This document shows positions 51,613 through 60,758 of a DNA stretch of 64,000 nucleotides, one piece after another. Position 1 is the first letter of the stretch. Every line of letters begins with the position of its first letter. Position numbers and translations under genes: made by a program. The notes beneath the pieces were generated by a model. It was not told the DNA's origin, made no database searches, and was given only the letters and a program-made list of their open reading frames with translations. Source of the stretch: AP-15 sp963845735 (GTDB taxonomy: Bacteria; Pseudomonadota; Alphaproteobacteria; ATCC43930; CGMCC-115725); assembly GCA_963845735.1 (NCBI GenBank), contig CAWJTR010000009.1, positions 372,001-436,000 of the forward strand, given 5' to 3'.

Positions 51613-52293
51613 ATGGGCGATTTTCAATATTTCGACATCATCCTATTCGCGATGATCGCTGCATTCTTGGTGCTCCGGTTGCGCAGCGTTCTCGGACGGC
51701 GCACAGGCAACGAGCGGCGACGGGAGTTGTTCGTCCGGCGTACTGCGCCGATCGCCGAGAAGCCGGCGCCTGAAAAAGTGGCGACGCCTGGCGACCCGGA
51801 CAAGGACATGGCGAGCCTCGCGCCTGCGGGTAAACCCGCCGACGCGGTGGCTGACGGGCTGAGCCGGATTCGCCACGCCGATCCGAGCTTCGATCCGTCA
51901 CAGTTTCTCGAAGGGGCGCGTACCGCCTTCGAGATGATCGTAAGCGCCTACGCCAAAGGCGACAAGGCGGCATTGCGGCCGCTGCTGAGCGATGAGGTGT
52001 ACAAACCGTTCGCCGCAACGATCGATGAGCGTGCCGCCGCTAAGGAGACATTCGAGACCAGCGATTTACGTCTTGACGATGCCGAGATTGTCGACGCCGA
52101 CTTGGCGGGGCGGACTGCTCGGGTGACGGTCAAGCTCGCGTCGCGCCAAATCAACGTTACGCGCGCAATGGATGGTAGCATCGTCGACGGCGATCCCGAT
52201 CATCCGGTCGAAAAGACCGATTACTGGACGTTTGCTCGCGACACCCGATCCGCCGATCCAAACTGGGTCCTCGTCGCCACAAGCAGCGAATAA
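51613..52293 (+). CDS. Tim44/TimA domain membrane-anchored protein
   Basis: The 226-residue protein has an N-terminal membrane anchor (FDIILFAMIAAFLVLRLRSV), a charged linker, then the Tim44-like domain. That domain contains DPSFDPSQFLEGARTAFEMI, AYAKGDKAALRPLLSDEVYKPFAATID, and VKLASRQINVTRAMDG with EKTDYWTFARD. It is related to mitochondrial Tim44 and called TimA in alphaproteobacteria. It probably assists membrane protein assembly. It is followed directly by mltA, the usual partner. Confidence 0.92.
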   Translation: MGDFQYFDIILFAMIAAFLVLRLRSVLGRRTGNERRRELFVRRTAPIAEKPAPEKVATPGDPDKDMASLAPAGKPADAVADGLSRIRHADPSFDPSQFLEGARTAFEMIVSAYAKGDKAALRPLLSDEVYKPFAATIDERAAAKETFETSDLRLDDAEIVDADLAGRTARVTVKLASRQINVTRAMDGSIVDGDPDHPVEKTDYWTFARDTRSADPNWVLVATSSE

Positions 52294-52294
52294 T

Positions 52295-53429
52295 CGTGCG
52301 CAACACCGGCTGCGTCGCGCGACGATCGGCGCTGCGATTACCGCGCTGGCGATCGGCCTCGCTCGCGACGCGGGCCCCCCGCGTCTGAGCTTGGCGCCTG
52401 TCGGCTTCGACCGGCTGGCGGGGTGGGCGGATGATAACGTCGCGGCAGCGCTTCCGGCCTTTGTCAAATCCTGTACCCGGTTTTTGACTGAGCCTAATTC
52501 AGCCCTGTTTGGTCCGATAGAAGCCGGCGTAGATTTCGGCCAGACCGGCGACTGGCGGGCAGTGTGCCGCGATGCCGCGATGGTGCTATCGGGTAGCGAT
52601 GGGGCTGCGCGCCGGTTTTTCGAAGGCGAATTTACGCCGATGGCAGTCGCCGATTACGGCGTCCGAGAAGGCTTGTTCACCGGCTATTTCGAGATCGAGC
52701 TGAACGGCTCGCGGCGCCGGCACGGGTCCTACCAGACGCCGATCTACCGGCGCCCGCCCGATTTGGGCACCGGCCCGCGCTATTCCCGCGCAGAGATCGA
52801 AGATGGCGCGCTTGCCGGTCGCGGTCTCGAGCTCCTTTGGGTCGATGATCCGATCGACGCGTTCTTTTTGCAGATCCAGGGGTCGGGGAGGGTTCGGCTG
52901 GAGGACGGCCAAACCATCCGGCTCGGCTATGACGGCCAGAACGGGCTGCCCTATGTTGCGGTCGGTCGGCTGCTGATCGAACGCGGGCAGATCCCCCGTG
53001 AGAAACTGACGATGGCCTCGATCCGGGCGTGGATGCGCGCGCATCCGCGAAGCCGGGGCTGCGCTGCGCCGTGAGAACCCATCCTATGTGTTCTTCCGCG
53101 AGGTCAAGGGCGACGGCCCGATCGGGGCCGAGAAAATCGTGCTGACACCCGGGCGCAGCCTCGCCGTCGACCGCGCTTATATCCCGCTCGGCGCCCCGAT
53201 CTGGCTCGATGCCGACGAGCAGTTCTTGCCGAACGAGAGCGTGCATCGTCTGTTCGTCGCTCAGGACACGGGCGGGGCGATAAAGGGCCCGGTGCGCGGC
53301 GATTTGTTCTGGGGCGCCGGCCGCGCCGCCGGCGACCGGGCCGGCGAGATGGATGCCCGCGGCCGTTACTACCTGCTGCTGCCGCGCAGCCTTGCCGACC
53401 GTCTCACTGCCGAAGAAGCTCGTCGCTGA
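52295..53429 (+). pseudogene. mltA: Membrane-bound lytic murein transglycosylase A, single-base frameshift
   Basis: MltA cleaves peptidoglycan to anhydromuropeptides. The first frame has an N-terminal hydrophobic segment (ATIGAAITALAIGLA), FFEGEFTPMAVADYGVREGL, FTGYFEIELNGSRRRHGSYQ, LWVDDPIDAFFLQIQGSGRV and IRLGYDGQNGLPYVAVGRLL. One extra base near 53042 shifts it. The second frame continues NPSYVFFREVKGDGPIGA and LAVDRAYIPLGAPIWLD (catalytic Asp), DTGGAIKGPVRGDLFWGAG, to TGA at 53427. No conventional start is in frame near 52295; an ATG in this frame lies far up at 52172 inside the Tim44-like gene, so the start is unresolved. Confidence 0.88.
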
Positions 53430-53504
53430 CCGGTCGGCGGATTGATTTGCCGCGGATGCAAGCCGTAATTTCCGCGCACCTGCCCCGATCGGGAGTAGCT
53501 GTGG

Positions 53505-54272
53505 ATGGCGGAGAAGCGGGTGCGGGTGGCGCTGTTCGTAACGTGCCTGGTCGATCTGTTCCGGCCGACGGTGGGGTTTGCCGCCGTCAAATTGCTGGAA
53601 GAGGCCGGCTGCACGGTCGAAGTGCCGCGTGCGCAGACCTGTTGCGGTCAGCCGGCCTACAACTCAGGCGATCGCGCTAATGCAAAGGCGATTGCGCTGC
53701 AGGTTATCGATGCGTTTGCCGGCTATGATTATGTGGTCGCTCCGTCCGGGTCTTGTGCCGGTATGATCCGTCAGCATTACCCCGAGGCGTTTGCCGACGA
53801 CCCGGCGCTGTTGCCGCGGGCACAGGAACTGGCTGCGCGAACCTGGGAACTGGTCTCGTTCCTTGTTGATGTCCGTGGCATGCAGGCAGTCGCCGCGAGG
53901 TGGGAGCGGACCGCCACTTATCACGATGCCTGCTCGGGGTTGCGCGAGCTCGGCGTTCGGGATCAGCCGCGCCGGCTGCTCGCCTCGGTCGCGGGGTTGG
54001 GGCTGCGCGAGCTCTCCGGGGCGGAGATCTGCTGCGGTTTTGGGGGCACCTTCTGCGTCAAATACCCGGACATCTCGGACAAAATGGTCGACGACAAGAC
54101 AGCGGACATCGCCGCCACCGGCGCCGAGGCCGTCTTGGCCGGCGACCTCGGCTGCCTGTTGAACATCGCCGGCAAGCTCACTCGCCAGGGGCGGTCGATC
54201 GAGGTTCGTCATGTTGCTGAGGTGCTCGCTGGCATGACCGGTGACGCCCCGCCGATCGGGATGCCACGCTAG
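53505..54272 (+). CDS. lutA: Lactate utilisation protein A (Fe-S oxidoreductase)
   Basis: The 255-residue protein has the two CCG domains of the family, PRAQTCCGQPAYNSGDRANA and GAEICCGFGGTFCVKYPDIS, which bind Fe-S or heterodisulfide-type centres, plus VALFVTCLVDLFRPTVGFAA at the N-terminus. With LutB and LutC it forms an L-lactate dehydrogenase complex passing electrons to the respiratory chain. lutA-lutB-lutC are contiguous and undamaged, inserted between mltA and smr. No lactate permease or LutR-type regulator is adjacent. Confidence 0.93.
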   Translation: MAEKRVRVALFVTCLVDLFRPTVGFAAVKLLEEAGCTVEVPRAQTCCGQPAYNSGDRANAKAIALQVIDAFAGYDYVVAPSGSCAGMIRQHYPEAFADDPALLPRAQELAARTWELVSFLVDVRGMQAVAARWERTATYHDACSGLRELGVRDQPRRLLASVAGLGLRELSGAEICCGFGGTFCVKYPDISDKMVDDKTADIAATGAEAVLAGDLGCLLNIAGKLTRQGRSIEVRHVAEVLAGMTGDAPPIGMPR

Positions 54273-54277
54273 CGCCG

Positions 54278-55711
54278 ATGCTCGCGGCCAGTCGCAATTT
54301 TGAGGCGAACGCCCGCGCCGGCCTGGCCGACGAAAATCTCCAACGCGCGTTGGCGATGATGACGCAGAGCGGGTTTCCGCTGCGCCGCCGAGATGCGGTT
54401 GCGCGGCTGCCCGAATTCGAGGCGCTGCGCGACGTCGGTCGCGCGATCAAGGAGCATACGCTCGCCCATCTCGATTTCTACCTCGAACTCTACGAAGAGA
54501 ACGTCGTTGCCGCGGGGGGCGAGGTGCATTGGGCGCGCACTTCCGAAGAGGCGCGCGCGGCGGTGCTGAAGATCTGCCAAACGGCCGGCGCCAAGACCGT
54601 GACCAAGGGCAAGTCGATGATCGCGGAGGAGATTGGGCTCAACGACTTTCTCGAACAGAACGGCATCACCCCGATCGAGACCGATCTCGGCGAGTACATC
54701 ATCCAGCTGCGCCATGAGCCGCCGAGCCATCTGATTGCGCCGGCGATGCATCTGGTCAAGGAGCAGGTGGCCGACACCTTTCGCGCCGCGCACCGAGCGC
54801 TCGACCCGGGGCGGCCATTGGCCGAGCCGCGCCAGCTATGCGACGAGGCGCGGGCCTTGCTGCGGCCGCGGTTTCTCGCCGCCGATGTCGGCATCACCGG
54901 CGCGAACTTCCTCGTTGCCGAGACCGGCTCCAGCATCATCGTCACCAACGAAGGCAACGGTGATCTGACCCAGACCCTGCCTCGTGTTCATATCGTCATC
55001 GCCAGCCTCGAAAAGCTGGTGCCGACCTTCGAGGATGCGGCGAGCCTGCTGCGCCTGCTGGCGCGCTCGGCCACGGGGCAGGAATTTTCGTCTTATACGA
55101 CGGTCTCGACCGGGCCACGGCGGCAGGGCGATCTTGACGGGCCGCAGGCCTACCACGTCGTGCTGCTCGACAACGGCCGCAGCGCGATGCTGGGCGGCGA
55201 GTTCCACGACATGCTGCGGTGCATCCGCTGCGCCGCATGCATGAATCACTGCCCGGTCTATGCCGCGGTCGGCGGTCATGCCTATGGCTGGGTCTATCCG
55301 GGGCCGATGGGGGCGGTGCTGACTCCCAGCCTGATCGGCATCGATGAAGCGGCTCCGCTGCCCAACGCCTCGACTTTGTGCGGGCGCTGCGAGAGCGTGT
55401 GCCCGGTCAAGATCCCGCTGCCGAAGATGCTGCGCCACTGGCGCGAGCGCGAACATGCGAAAAAGCTCGCTCCGCCGGTTTGGCGGACTGGCCTCTCGCT
55501 ATGGTCTTGGGTGGCGCGCCGGCCGGCGCTCTATCACGCTCTGACCGAGGTCGCGAGCCGCGCGCTCGGCTGGGCCGGAAGCCGCCGCGGCCGATTCCGC
55601 AGCCTGCCGCTCGCCGCCGGATGGACCGCGGTGCGCGACTTGCCGGCACCCGAGGGGCGCAGCTTCCACAGCCTGTGGGCCCGCCGGATCAGACGCGGGG
55701 CCGGCCGGTGA
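54278..55711 (+). CDS. lutB: Lactate utilisation protein B (iron-sulfur protein)
   Basis: The 477-residue protein begins with a LUD domain (GGEVHWARTSEEARAAVLKI, KTVTKGKSMIAEEIGLND, GEYIIQLRHEPPSHLIAPAM, VAETGSSIIVTNEGNGDL). It then has two [4Fe-4S] motifs, CIRCAACMNHCPVY and LCGRCESVCPVKIP. A C-terminal region rich in Trp and Arg follows. It is the electron-transfer subunit of the LutABC complex. The gap to lutA is 5 bp, and its stop overlaps the lutC start. Confidence 0.95.
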   Translation: MLAASRNFEANARAGLADENLQRALAMMTQSGFPLRRRDAVARLPEFEALRDVGRAIKEHTLAHLDFYLELYEENVVAAGGEVHWARTSEEARAAVLKICQTAGAKTVTKGKSMIAEEIGLNDFLEQNGITPIETDLGEYIIQLRHEPPSHLIAPAMHLVKEQVADTFRAAHRALDPGRPLAEPRQLCDEARALLRPRFLAADVGITGANFLVAETGSSIIVTNEGNGDLTQTLPRVHIVIASLEKLVPTFEDAASLLRLLARSATGQEFSSYTTVSTGPRRQGDLDGPQAYHVVLLDNGRSAMLGGEFHDMLRCIRCAACMNHCPVYAAVGGHAYGWVYPGPMGAVLTPSLIGIDEAAPLPNASTLCGRCESVCPVKIPLPKMLRHWREREHAKKLAPPVWRTGLSLWSWVARRPALYHALTEVASRALGWAGSRRGRFRSLPLAAGWTAVRDLPAPEGRSFHSLWARRIRRGAGR

Positions 55712-56412
55712 GCGCGGCACGGGCGGAGATTCTCGCGGGCATCCGTCAATCATTGCGACGCGGTCGGCTCGACCCGCGGACCGAGGCTGAGCTGCGCGCG
55801 CGAGTTGCGGCGCATCGCCGCAACCTCGTCCCAGCTCGGGCGACGTCGCTCGACCATGCCGGGCAAATCGACCTGTTTGTCGCCATGGCCGAAGAGGTGC
55901 AGGCGACGGTCACCCGCGTCCCTTCGACTGAGGCGGTGCCGGAGGCGGTGGCGCGCTATCTGGCCGCCGAAAACTTGCCGGCCGAGCTGGTCATGGCGCC
56001 CGACCCGGGCCTCGACGATGTGCCTTGGGAGACGCGGCCACTATTGCGGATTCGCCGCGGTCGGGCCGAGCCCGACGACGCAGTCAGCCTGACCCCGTGC
56101 TTTGCCGCGGTGGCGGAGACTGGCACGTTGATGCTCCTGTCGGGGCCGCAAACGCCGACCACTTTGAATTTTCTGCCCGATACCCATATCGCCGTGGTCC
56201 GCGCCGACCAGGTCGTCGCTACCTATGAGGACGGTTGGGACCGTCTACGCGTCGACAGGTCGTTGCCGCGAGTCGTCAATTTCATCACCGGGCCATCGCG
56301 TACCGGCGATATCGAGCAGCGTATCGTGCTGGGTGCGCACGGGCCGCGGCGTCTCCATATCGTCGTCATCGAAGACCGGCAGAAAGGGAAGGATGGCCAG
56401 GGCCAAGAGTGA
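55708..56412 (+). CDS. lutC: Lactate utilisation protein C (LUD domain)
   Basis: The 234-residue LUD-domain protein starts GTG (SAARAEILAGIRQSLRRGRL) by a GTGA overlap with lutB. It has VTRVPSTEAVPEAVARYLAA, VSLTPCFAAVAETGTLMLLS, TTLNFLPDTHIAVVRADQVV and NFITGPSRTGDIEQRIVLGA with HGPRRLHIVVIE. These are the usual LutC/YkgG features, complete to the C-terminus. Its end overlaps the smr frame by 20 bp. Confidence 0.93.
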   Translation: MSAARAEILAGIRQSLRRGRLDPRTEAELRARVAAHRRNLVPARATSLDHAGQIDLFVAMAEEVQATVTRVPSTEAVPEAVARYLAAENLPAELVMAPDPGLDDVPWETRPLLRIRRGRAEPDDAVSLTPCFAAVAETGTLMLLSGPQTPTTLNFLPDTHIAVVRADQVVATYEDGWDRLRVDRSLPRVVNFITGPSRTGDIEQRIVLGAHGPRRLHIVVIEDRQKGKDGQGQE

Positions 56413-56905
56413 GATAGCGCCCGCACACCACGATCGGGCATTGTGGTCCGAGGCGATGCGCGATGTGATCCCGCTTCCCGGGCGCCGCGCCGGGTCCTCG
56501 CCGCCGCTGCAATGCGCACCCGCCCGGGCCGAGGCCGGTCCCGCCCCGAGCCAGGTTGAGCAGCCTCTCGATCGATTTGCCGGCATCGATCGGGCCAATG
56601 CCGAGCGGTTGAAGCGCGGTCTCCATGCGATCGAGGCGCGTCTCGATCTCCATGGCATGACCCAGGCCGAAGCCCATCGGTAACTCATCGACTTCGTCGT
56701 AGCCTCGCACGAGATCGGCCGACGCTGCGTGCTGGTCATCACCGGGCGCGGCCTCGGTCCGGACGGGCCCGGCGTGTTGAAAAGCGCGGTGCCGCGCTGG
56801 CTCGAAGAGGCCGGGCTGCGGCGGCGGATTCTCGCGGTCGCGGCCGCCCAACCACGACACGGTGGGGCCGGAGCGCTCTACCTGCTGTTGCGACGGCAGC
56901 GGTGA
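56393..56905 (+). pseudogene. Smr-domain protein with an in-frame TAA
   Basis: ATG 56393 opens a frame whose second half is an Smr (MutS2 C-terminal-like) domain. IEARLDLHGMTQAEAHR is followed by TAA at 56681-56683. The same frame then continues LIDFVVASHEIGRRCVLVITGRG, GVLKSAVPRWLEEAGLR and HGGAGALYLLLRRQR to TGA at 56903. The catalytic LDLHG and GRG/HGG motifs are on opposite sides of the stop. It is the only core gene here broken by a nonsense codon without any frame change; in relatives it directly follows mltA. Confidence 0.85.
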
Positions 56906-56996
56906 GCGCCTGACCGTGCGAGTACCCGCGAAGCTTGCGTTCGCTCGCAGCTCCCGCCAAAAGAGAGGCGAACCCTCCGCGATCGACGAATTGGCG

Positions 56997-58463
56997 ATGG
57001 CCGACAACAGCGACCTACTTCCGCACATCGAACGCCTGCAATCGGCCCGCGTCCTATGCATCGGCGACGTGATGCTCGATCACTACGTGTACGGCCAGGT
57101 CGAGCGGGTCTCGCCCGAGGCGCCGATCCCGGTGTTGTGCGTTGAGCGCGAATTGAAAACCTTGGGCGGCGCCGGCAATGTGCTGCGCAATCTCGTGGCC
57201 TTGGGGGCCTCGGCTTCCTTCGTGTCGGTCATCGGCAGCGACGATGCCGGCCGCGAGATCGGCCGGCTGCTGGAAGCCCAAGACGGCGCCGAGGTTCACG
57301 TCCTGGTCCAGCCGCAGCGCACGACCACGGTCAAGACGCGCTATGTCGCGGCGAACCAGCAATTGCTGCGGGCCGATCGCGAGACTGCGGTCCCGCTCGG
57401 TCCCTTCATCCGCGAAGACCTGTTGCGGCTGGCGCGCGAGCTGGTGACGACCCATTCGGTAGTAATCGTCTCCGATTATGCCAAAGGGGTGCTGACCGAG
57501 GGGGTGGCGCTCGAAATCATCCGCGCCGCGCGCGAGGCCGGCGCATTTGTCATCGTCGATCCGAAAGGCGGCGACCATATCCGCTATCGCGGCGCCGATT
57601 TGCTGAAGCCGAACCGTCGGGAGCTGGCGCATGCCACCGGCCTGCCGGTGGCGACCGAGAGTGAAATCGCCGCCGCCGGCAATGCGCTGATCGAGCGCTG
57701 CGGCTTCGGCGCCGTTCTCGCCTCGCTCGGTCAGGAAGGCATGGTACTGGTTACCGCCGACGGTACGGTGCATGTCCAGCGCGCCGAGGTACGTGAGGTC
57801 TACGACGTCTCGGGCGCCGGCGACACTGTGGTGGCGGTGCTGGGGGCCGGGATCGGGTCCGGCATTAGCCTGGTCGAGGCCGCGCGCCTCGCCAACATCG
57901 CCGCCGGCATCGTCGTCGGCAAGGTCGGCACAGCGGTCGTTTACGCGAGCGAGCTGGCCGCGTGTCTCAATGGCCACGATCTTTACACTGCCGATAAGGT
58001 AATGCCGCGGGCGCACGCCATCGACGAGGTCGAGCGCTGGCGCCGCCAGGGGTTGAAGATCGGCTTCACCAACGGCTGCTTCGATCTGCTGCATCCCGGC
58101 CATGTGGCGCTGTTGCGGCAAGCCAAGGCGGCCTGCGACCGGCTCGTCGTCGGTATCAACAGCGACGCGTCGGCGGCGCGGCTCAAGGGGCCGAGCCGTC
58201 CGGTGCAGAGCGATACCGCACGGGCTGCTGTGTTGGCCTCGCTCGCCGCGGTCGACCTAATCGTAATCTTCGAGGAAGACACGCCGATCGAGCTGATACG
58301 GGCGCTGCACCCGCAACTGCTGGTGAAAGGCGCGGATTATCGCCTCGACGAAGTGGTTGGGGCGGACATCGTCAAGGCGAGCGGCGGCGAGGTTCTACTC
58401 GCCGAAGTGATGCCAGGCTACAGCACCAGTGCGACGATCGCTCGCTTTGCTCGCTCAGCCTGA
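56997..58463 (+). CDS. hldE: Bifunctional ADP-heptose synthesis protein HldE
   Basis: The 488-residue fusion makes ADP-heptose for lipopolysaccharide inner core. The N-terminal PfkB kinase domain (about 1-330) has CIGDVMLDHYVYGQVERVSP, LGGAGNVLRNLVALGA, VSDYAKGVLTEGV, DPKGGDHIRYRGADLLKPNR and YDVSGAGDTVVAVLGAGIG. The C-terminal nucleotidyltransferase domain (about 350-488) has FTNGCFDLLHPGHVALLRQA and INSDASAARLKGPSRPV. Both active sites are complete. ATG 56997 is chosen because family members start just before HIERLQSARVLC. Confidence 0.96.
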   Translation: MADNSDLLPHIERLQSARVLCIGDVMLDHYVYGQVERVSPEAPIPVLCVERELKTLGGAGNVLRNLVALGASASFVSVIGSDDAGREIGRLLEAQDGAEVHVLVQPQRTTTVKTRYVAANQQLLRADRETAVPLGPFIREDLLRLARELVTTHSVVIVSDYAKGVLTEGVALEIIRAAREAGAFVIVDPKGGDHIRYRGADLLKPNRRELAHATGLPVATESEIAAAGNALIERCGFGAVLASLGQEGMVLVTADGTVHVQRAEVREVYDVSGAGDTVVAVLGAGIGSGISLVEAARLANIAAGIVVGKVGTAVVYASELAACLNGHDLYTADKVMPRAHAIDEVERWRRQGLKIGFTNGCFDLLHPGHVALLRQAKAACDRLVVGINSDASAARLKGPSRPVQSDTARAAVLASLAAVDLIVIFEEDTPIELIRALHPQLLVKGADYRLDEVVGADIVKASGGEVLLAEVMPGYSTSATIARFARSA

Positions 58464-58481
58464 GCCGGATGGTGCGGCGGA

Positions 58482-58940
58482 TCAGATCCCCTCGAGAGGG
58501 CTGGCGTCGGGATCGAAGGAACGGCGCAGCCGTGCCGCCGCAATGCGGGCAAAACGCAAGGTCAGCGCACGGCGCCGGCCGGGGCTGAGCGGGATCGTGC
58601 CGCCGTCGCGCAGTACCGCGGCGCCGAACGCATCCGCCACCATCAAGCCACATTCCTGAGGGATGAGCACCGTTGGAAACCCGCTCGCCACGGCGAAGTA
58701 GAGACGATCGGAAAACTCGCGATAAGCCGGCCACTTCTGGTCTGCCCGAAAATCGGCTACCGAGCTTTTGATCTCGACGATCACCAAGTCGCCGCCCTTG
58801 CCGAGGGCCACAACATCGGCGCGGCGACCATTGGCGAGCGGGAATTCGACCAGACTGGCATACCCGAGCTGGTCCAAGGCACGGCAAACCCCGCGTGCCA
58901 GTAGCGCGGCGGTGATGGACGGAACGGACATTTCAGCCAC
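58482..58940 (-). CDS. mmcB: MmcB family DNA repair protein
   Basis: The 152-residue PD-(D/E)XK-like nuclease family protein has ADVVALGKGGDLVIVEIKSS (Asp and Glu-x-Lys), then VADFRADQKWPAYREFSDRL and PTVLIPQECGLMVADAFGA. In Caulobacter MmcB is a damage-induced protein acting with the ImuB/DnaE2 mutagenic repair route; those partners are not in the window. It is convergent with hldE (18-bp gap). Confidence 0.9.
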   Translation of the reverse strand: MAEMSVPSITAALLARGVCRALDQLGYASLVEFPLANGRRADVVALGKGGDLVIVEIKSSVADFRADQKWPAYREFSDRLYFAVASGFPTVLIPQECGLMVADAFGAAVLRDGGTIPLSPGRRRALTLRFARIAAARLRRSFDPDASPLEGI

Positions 58941-59007
58941 GGCATCCTAAATCGTGTAGACACAGATGTCGTGCGAATAGACCGGGCGGGACCGACGGAG
59001 GGTGTTG

Positions 59008-60732
59008 ATGACGGCGGCAACCGAGCGGGGATTCCTGCGTCAGGCCTGGGACCTTGCCTGGCCTTATTGGAAATCGGATGAGAGATGGTCGGCCATCGGT
59101 TTGCTGGTCTCGGTCATCGCGCTCAATCTGTTTGCCGTGTGGCTCAATGTGCGGCTCAATACATGGAACAAAGATTTTTATAATGCTCTACAGCAGTATA
59201 ATTGGGATGAGTTCTGGCGGCAGTTCGGGATCTTCGGAATTATCGCCTTCGCATTGATTGTGGATGCCGTCTATTCACTTTATCTACGGCAGATACTGCA
59301 TATACGCTGGCGCCGCTGGCTGACCGAGCATTTTCTGCACAGGTGGCTCGACGATCAGCAATATTACCGGATGCAGCTGGATCAGAGCGTCACCGACAAC
59401 CCGGATCAACGGATTTCCGACGACCTCGACAGCTTCGCAACGATGAGCCTGGGGTTATCGCTCGGCCTTCTGAGTTCTTTTGTGACCCTGGTTTCGTTTC
59501 TGTCGATCCTATGGGTGCTGTCCGGTGCCCTGATTGTCCCGCTCGGTGGTGGAGCAAGGATCAGCATCCCAGGCTATATGGTCTTTGCGGCGCTGATCTA
59601 TGCCGTCGCCGGCACATTTCTGACCCGCTGGATCGGCTATCCGCTGGTCCGTCTCGGCTTCAATCAGCAGCGTTATGAGGCCGATTTCCGCTTCAGCCTG
59701 GTTCGACTGCGCGAGAACGCCGAAAACGTGGCTTTTTATGGCGGCGAAGCCCGCGAGCTGGACACCTTTCAAACCCGCTTCGGACGCATCATCGAGAATT
59801 GGTGGGGTATCATCAGGCGCCGCAAAAAACTGACTTGGTTGACGACCGGCTACGGCCAGTTGGCGATCGTGTTCCCATTCATCGTCGCCGCCCCGCGCTA
59901 TTTCAACAAGGTGATCCAGCTCGGTGGACTGATGCAGATCGCCTCGGCTTTTGGCCAAGTCCAGGACTCGCTGTCCTTCATCATCAGCTCCTATACCGAA
60001 ATCGCGCAATATCAGGCGGTGGTTCAGCGGCTTTCCGGGTTCGGCGAGCGAATGGACGAGATCACAGCGCAGCGGCAGGCAGTCCAACCGATCGCGATCG
60101 AACGCGGCGGCGTCGGCGTCGAAGTCGAAGCGCTCGATCTCAACCTGCCGGATGGGTCACCCCTGCGCCATGATTTGGCGCTGGCTGCCGGCCCGGGCAA
60201 TGCGCTGCTGATCACCGGGCCGTCCGGCGCCGGCAAGAGCACCTTGTTGCGCGCGCTCGCCGGATTGTGGCCATTCGGGCGTGGCCGCGTCCGGGTCGCC
60301 GACGGCGACGCCTTGTTTTTGCCGCAGCGGCCGTATCTACCGCTGGGAACGTTGGCCGACGCGCTCGCTTATCCGCGCGCGGCCGCCGGGCTGGCGCGCG
60401 AGAACCTCGTCGAAGCCTTGCGCGCCGTTGGGCTGCCGCAGCTGGCCGAGCGTCTTGATGAGGAGGGGAACTGGGCGCAGCGCCTATCGATCGGCGAGCA
60501 GCAGCGGCTTGCCTTTGCACGGGTATTGTTGGCGCGCCCGGAGATCGTTTTTCTCGACGAGGCGACCTCGGCGCTCGACGAGGCAGCGGAAATGTCGCTC
60601 TATCGGCTGTTGCGCGACGCGTCCTGGCAGCCGACGATCGTCAGCGTCGGCCATCACCGGACGTTGCGGCGCTTTCACGACACGATCGTCGAGCTCGCGC
60701 CGCATTCGGTGTCCCAGGCGGCGGCCGGATGA
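59008..60732 (+). CDS. SbmA/BacA-like fused ABC transporter (membrane plus ATPase)
   Basis: This 574-residue half-transporter of the ABC_membrane_2/peroxisomal type has about six membrane helices in residues 1-330. They include WLNVRLNTWNKDFYNALQQY, the SbmA/BacA/YddA hallmark, and RWRRWLTEHFLHRWLDDQQY. The ATPase follows, with Walker A ITGPSGAGKSTLLRALAGLW, signature LSIGEQQRLAFARVL, Walker B EIVFLDEATSALD and switch His in VGHHR. The substrate is unknown; relatives handle peptides, cobalamin or very-long-chain lipids. ATG 59008 is chosen over TTG/GTG codons just upstream. Confidence 0.92.
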   Translation: MTAATERGFLRQAWDLAWPYWKSDERWSAIGLLVSVIALNLFAVWLNVRLNTWNKDFYNALQQYNWDEFWRQFGIFGIIAFALIVDAVYSLYLRQILHIRWRRWLTEHFLHRWLDDQQYYRMQLDQSVTDNPDQRISDDLDSFATMSLGLSLGLLSSFVTLVSFLSILWVLSGALIVPLGGGARISIPGYMVFAALIYAVAGTFLTRWIGYPLVRLGFNQQRYEADFRFSLVRLRENAENVAFYGGEARELDTFQTRFGRIIENWWGIIRRRKKLTWLTTGYGQLAIVFPFIVAAPRYFNKVIQLGGLMQIASAFGQVQDSLSFIISSYTEIAQYQAVVQRLSGFGERMDEITAQRQAVQPIAIERGGVGVEVEALDLNLPDGSPLRHDLALAAGPGNALLITGPSGAGKSTLLRALAGLWPFGRGRVRVADGDALFLPQRPYLPLGTLADALAYPRAAAGLARENLVEALRAVGLPQLAERLDEEGNWAQRLSIGEQQRLAFARVLLARPEIVFLDEATSALDEAAEMSLYRLLRDASWQPTIVSVGHHRTLRRFHDTIVELAPHSVSQAAAG

Positions 60733-60758
60733 GGACCTTTCGCGGGTAGGAGTTGGCG

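Noticed and set aside
52172..52294. ATG 52172 as the start of mltA
   Set aside because: It would lie 120 bp inside the Tim44-like gene and add a non-hydrophobic, non-conserved leader before the signal-like segment.
57054..58121. Long minus-strand open frame (355 codons) opposite hldE, and similar long antisense frames opposite mnmG, lutAB and parB
   Set aside because: In high-GC coding DNA the antisense frame is often open. These translations are low-complexity or His/Asp/Arg-rich with no family motif, while the opposite strand encodes a complete enzyme.
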